From: Agrobacterium tumefaciens
Lineage (GTDB): Bacteria > Pseudomonadota > Alphaproteobacteria > Rhizobiales > Rhizobiaceae
Length of the DNA stretch: 64,000 bases
NCBI GenBank assembly: GCA_025560025.1
Contig: CP048486.1
Coordinates: 1,142,501-1,206,500, forward strand
Reading direction: 5' to 3'
Numbering within the stretch: the stretch's first letter is position 1; each line of letters opens with the position of its first letter. The notes under the pieces are model-generated. The model did no database searches, was not told the origin of the DNA, and worked only from the letters and a program-made list of their open reading frames with translations. Shown in pieces: positions 62,632 to 64,000 of the stretch. The translations under genes were made by a program, and so were the position numbers.

Positions 62632-64000
62632 TCAAGCCACGCCGACCCATCGGGCCGCCGCCTGCGCGATTTCCTCGTTGTCGGCAATGGAATCCGCAGC
62701 CCAGGCGACGATCCCGTCAGGACGCACCAGCACGGTGCTCAATCCCAATCGATCCGCAGCGTCGACCGCGACATATGCGATCTGTCCATTCCAGCGATCG
62801 CTCAGTGATTGAAGGGATGCATCCGCGCCAAAGTTCAAGAGCAGGCCTTTTCCTTCTCGCAAAAGTTCGCCGGTCCTCCTCCCATCCGCCAGTTGGAAGT
62901 CCGGGACGCTGTGGCCGACAAGCGGATGGTTGCCGCCAAGATCGTGGCGGATGGAAACGCCCCAGACGCGCTCGGCAAAATATGTCGCGCCATCGCGGGT
63001 CTCGATGAGATCGCGGATGATGGCCTCCAGCGCCCGGCTGCTCCGGCTTGGACGCATGAGCGCGACCTGGGCGCGCGACCAGTCGAGAACCCGCGCGCCG
63101 ATCGGGTGCCGTTCGCTCGTATAGCTGTCCAGCAATCCGTCCGGTGCAGTGCCATGTATCGTCGCTGCAAGTTTCCAGCCAAGATTGATGGCGTCGCCCA
63201 GCCCGAGATTGAGCCCCTGTCCGCCAAGCGGAGAGTGGATATGCGCGGCATCACCCGCCAGCAATACCCGGCCCCTGCGGTATGTCGTGGCCTGATAGGC
63301 GCGGTCCGTCCAGGTGGTTGCAAGCTGAAGATTGGTGACCGTGACGTCGGTGCCGGAAACATGCCGCAATACCGCTTGCACATGCTCCAGCGCTATCGGG
63401 CTGGTGCGGTGAAACCGGCCGCCGTCAAAATCGACCATCGCGATGGTTCCGGGCTTCTGGTAGGTATACATGCCGGTTGGCGTGTAGTGACGACCCGCAG
63501 CGAGTTTTTCCGGATCCGCCATTTCGACCTCGACGGAATAGCCGGTAAATTCGGGGTCGGTGCCGATAAAATCGAAACCGCCAGCCTTGCGCACGGTGCT
63601 GCGGCCGCCATCGCAGCCAACGAGCCACCGTCCGCGAAATGTCCGGCCGCCGGCGCGAATGGTTACGGCCCCGTCCGACTGCTCGAAGCCATCAATACCG
63701 GCACCCCGCCGGATCTCGGCACCCATAATATTGGCACGTGTCTCCAGAACGGATTCGATCTCTTCCATGCTGGAAGCCATGGTAACGGGTGTCGAATCCG
63801 GCAGGCGATAGGCCCATTTCGAGGGATCGATATTGTCGTGGAAAAACTGAATGCCGGCGAAGTGGCCGCCTGGACGGCGCTGCTGGTGCATCCAGTGCTG
63901 GGCCGACAAATGGCTGTCGTTCGATTGCTCTTTGGTGCGCTGCCGTTCGGCAAGATCATCCAGCAAGCCGCGCCGGTCGAAACTCTCGATGGTCGGCGCG
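62632..64000 (-). CDS. FAD-dependent aromatic monooxygenase (partial)
   Basis: At least 455 residues; the reading frame is open to the window edge (APTIESFDRRGLLDDLAERQ at the visible start), so the N-terminal GxGxxG FAD motif lies outside. PHBH/RdmE-type flavoprotein hydroxylase: second FAD motif VLLAGDAAHIHSPLGGQGLN, WLVGCDGGRSTVRK (the DG motif) and a C-terminal thioredoxin-like domain (~370-450). Typical of NAD(P)H-dependent hydroxylases of polyketide aromatics, rifamycin or phenols. No link to the riboswitch group is seen; it converges with mrpF. Confidence 0.9.
   Translation of the reverse strand, partial: APTIESFDRRGLLDDLAERQRTKEQSNDSHLSAQHWMHQQRRPGGHFAGIQFFHDNIDPSKWAYRLPDSTPVTMASSMEEIESVLETRANIMGAEIRRGAGIDGFEQSDGAVTIRAGGRTFRGRWLVGCDGGRSTVRKAGGFDFIGTDPEFTGYSVEVEMADPEKLAAGRHYTPTGMYTYQKPGTIAMVDFDGGRFHRTSPIALEHVQAVLRHVSGTDVTVTNLQLATTWTDRAYQATTYRRGRVLLAGDAAHIHSPLGGQGLNLGLGDAINLGWKLAATIHGTAPDGLLDSYTSERHPIGARVLDWSRAQVALMRPSRSSRALEAIIRDLIETRDGATYFAERVWGVSIRHDLGGNHPLVGHSVPDFQLADGRRTGELLREGKGLLLNFGADASLQSLSDRWNGQIAYVAVDAADRLGLSTVLVRPDGIVAWAADSIADNEEIAQAAARWVGVA

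Noticed and set aside
62533..62808. Plus-strand frame after mrpF as a possible mrpG
   Set aside because: No MrpG-like helices; it runs antisense into the monooxygenase gene.

Overview
The window looks like a chromosomal stretch of an Agrobacterium/Rhizobium-group alphaproteobacterium. It carries an rRNA operon end (23S with a helix-9 insertion, 5S, initiator tRNA-Met) followed by GC-rich metabolic operons. The strongest species clue is a 776-residue PL15 lyase whose His311 and Tyr365 fall exactly where the catalytic residues of the exolytic alginate lyase Atu3025 of A. tumefaciens lie, so the best guess is an Agrobacterium secondary (linear) chromosome. No insertion sequence, prophage, CRISPR array or plasmid origin was seen.

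Layout. 1-3.7 kb: rRNA operon end, with a small UDP-galactopyranose mutase remnant behind it. 4-17 kb: a LysR gene and a long co-directional operon: nitrilase-fold amidase, RraA-like protein, spermidine/putrescine-type ABC importer, ethanolamine ammonia-lyase (eutBC), two FAD oxidoreductases and a glycerol-kinase-like FGGY kinase. This reads as import and breakdown of an amine or amino-alcohol that also yields a polyol; the actual substrate is unknown. 17-26 kb: a diguanylate cyclase and a mosaic of SDR, LysR, ABC and MFS genes. 26-30 kb: a methionine-sulfoxide repair operon (Tat-exported MsrB, DipZ electron carrier, exported MsrA, cytosolic free-Met-R-sulfoxide reductase).

31.9-44.7 kb: one minus-strand, ten-gene alginate-oligosaccharide operon headed by a GntR/FCD regulator with three phased GA(C/G)ATATC repeats over its start. 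It continues with an AlgS/AlgM1/AlgM2/AlgQ-type importer, the PL15 lyase, an SDR (probable DEH reductase), an SGNH hydrolase (possible deacetylase), a 2-hydroxyacid dehydrogenase, a TIM-barrel isomerase and a glucarate-dehydratase-like enolase. 45-54.3 kb: DJ-1/PfpI, two LysR genes, a ring-cleaving dioxygenase, isochorismatase-fold hydrolase, XapX, YtcJ-like amidohydrolase, DoxX and MFS. 54.3-59.4 kb: NUDIX, PhzF, a LysE/MocR divergent pair, an aminoglycoside-adenylyltransferase-like protein and ProC.

59.5-62.5 kb is the most unusual part. It holds an orphan F0 subunit a gene (atpB paralogue), a small membrane ORF, a ChaA cation/proton antiporter and an orphan mrpF. Four tandem-hairpin RNAs with ACGR tetraloops lie in this 1.7 kb; their form is that of guanidine-II (mini-ykkC) riboswitches. 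Three are on the minus strand and one on the plus strand, and in every case the sense orientation matches the gene downstream. The stems covary between copies while the loops are fixed. This suggests a guanidine-responsive ion/proton-handling locus. The window ends inside a flavoprotein monooxygenase gene.
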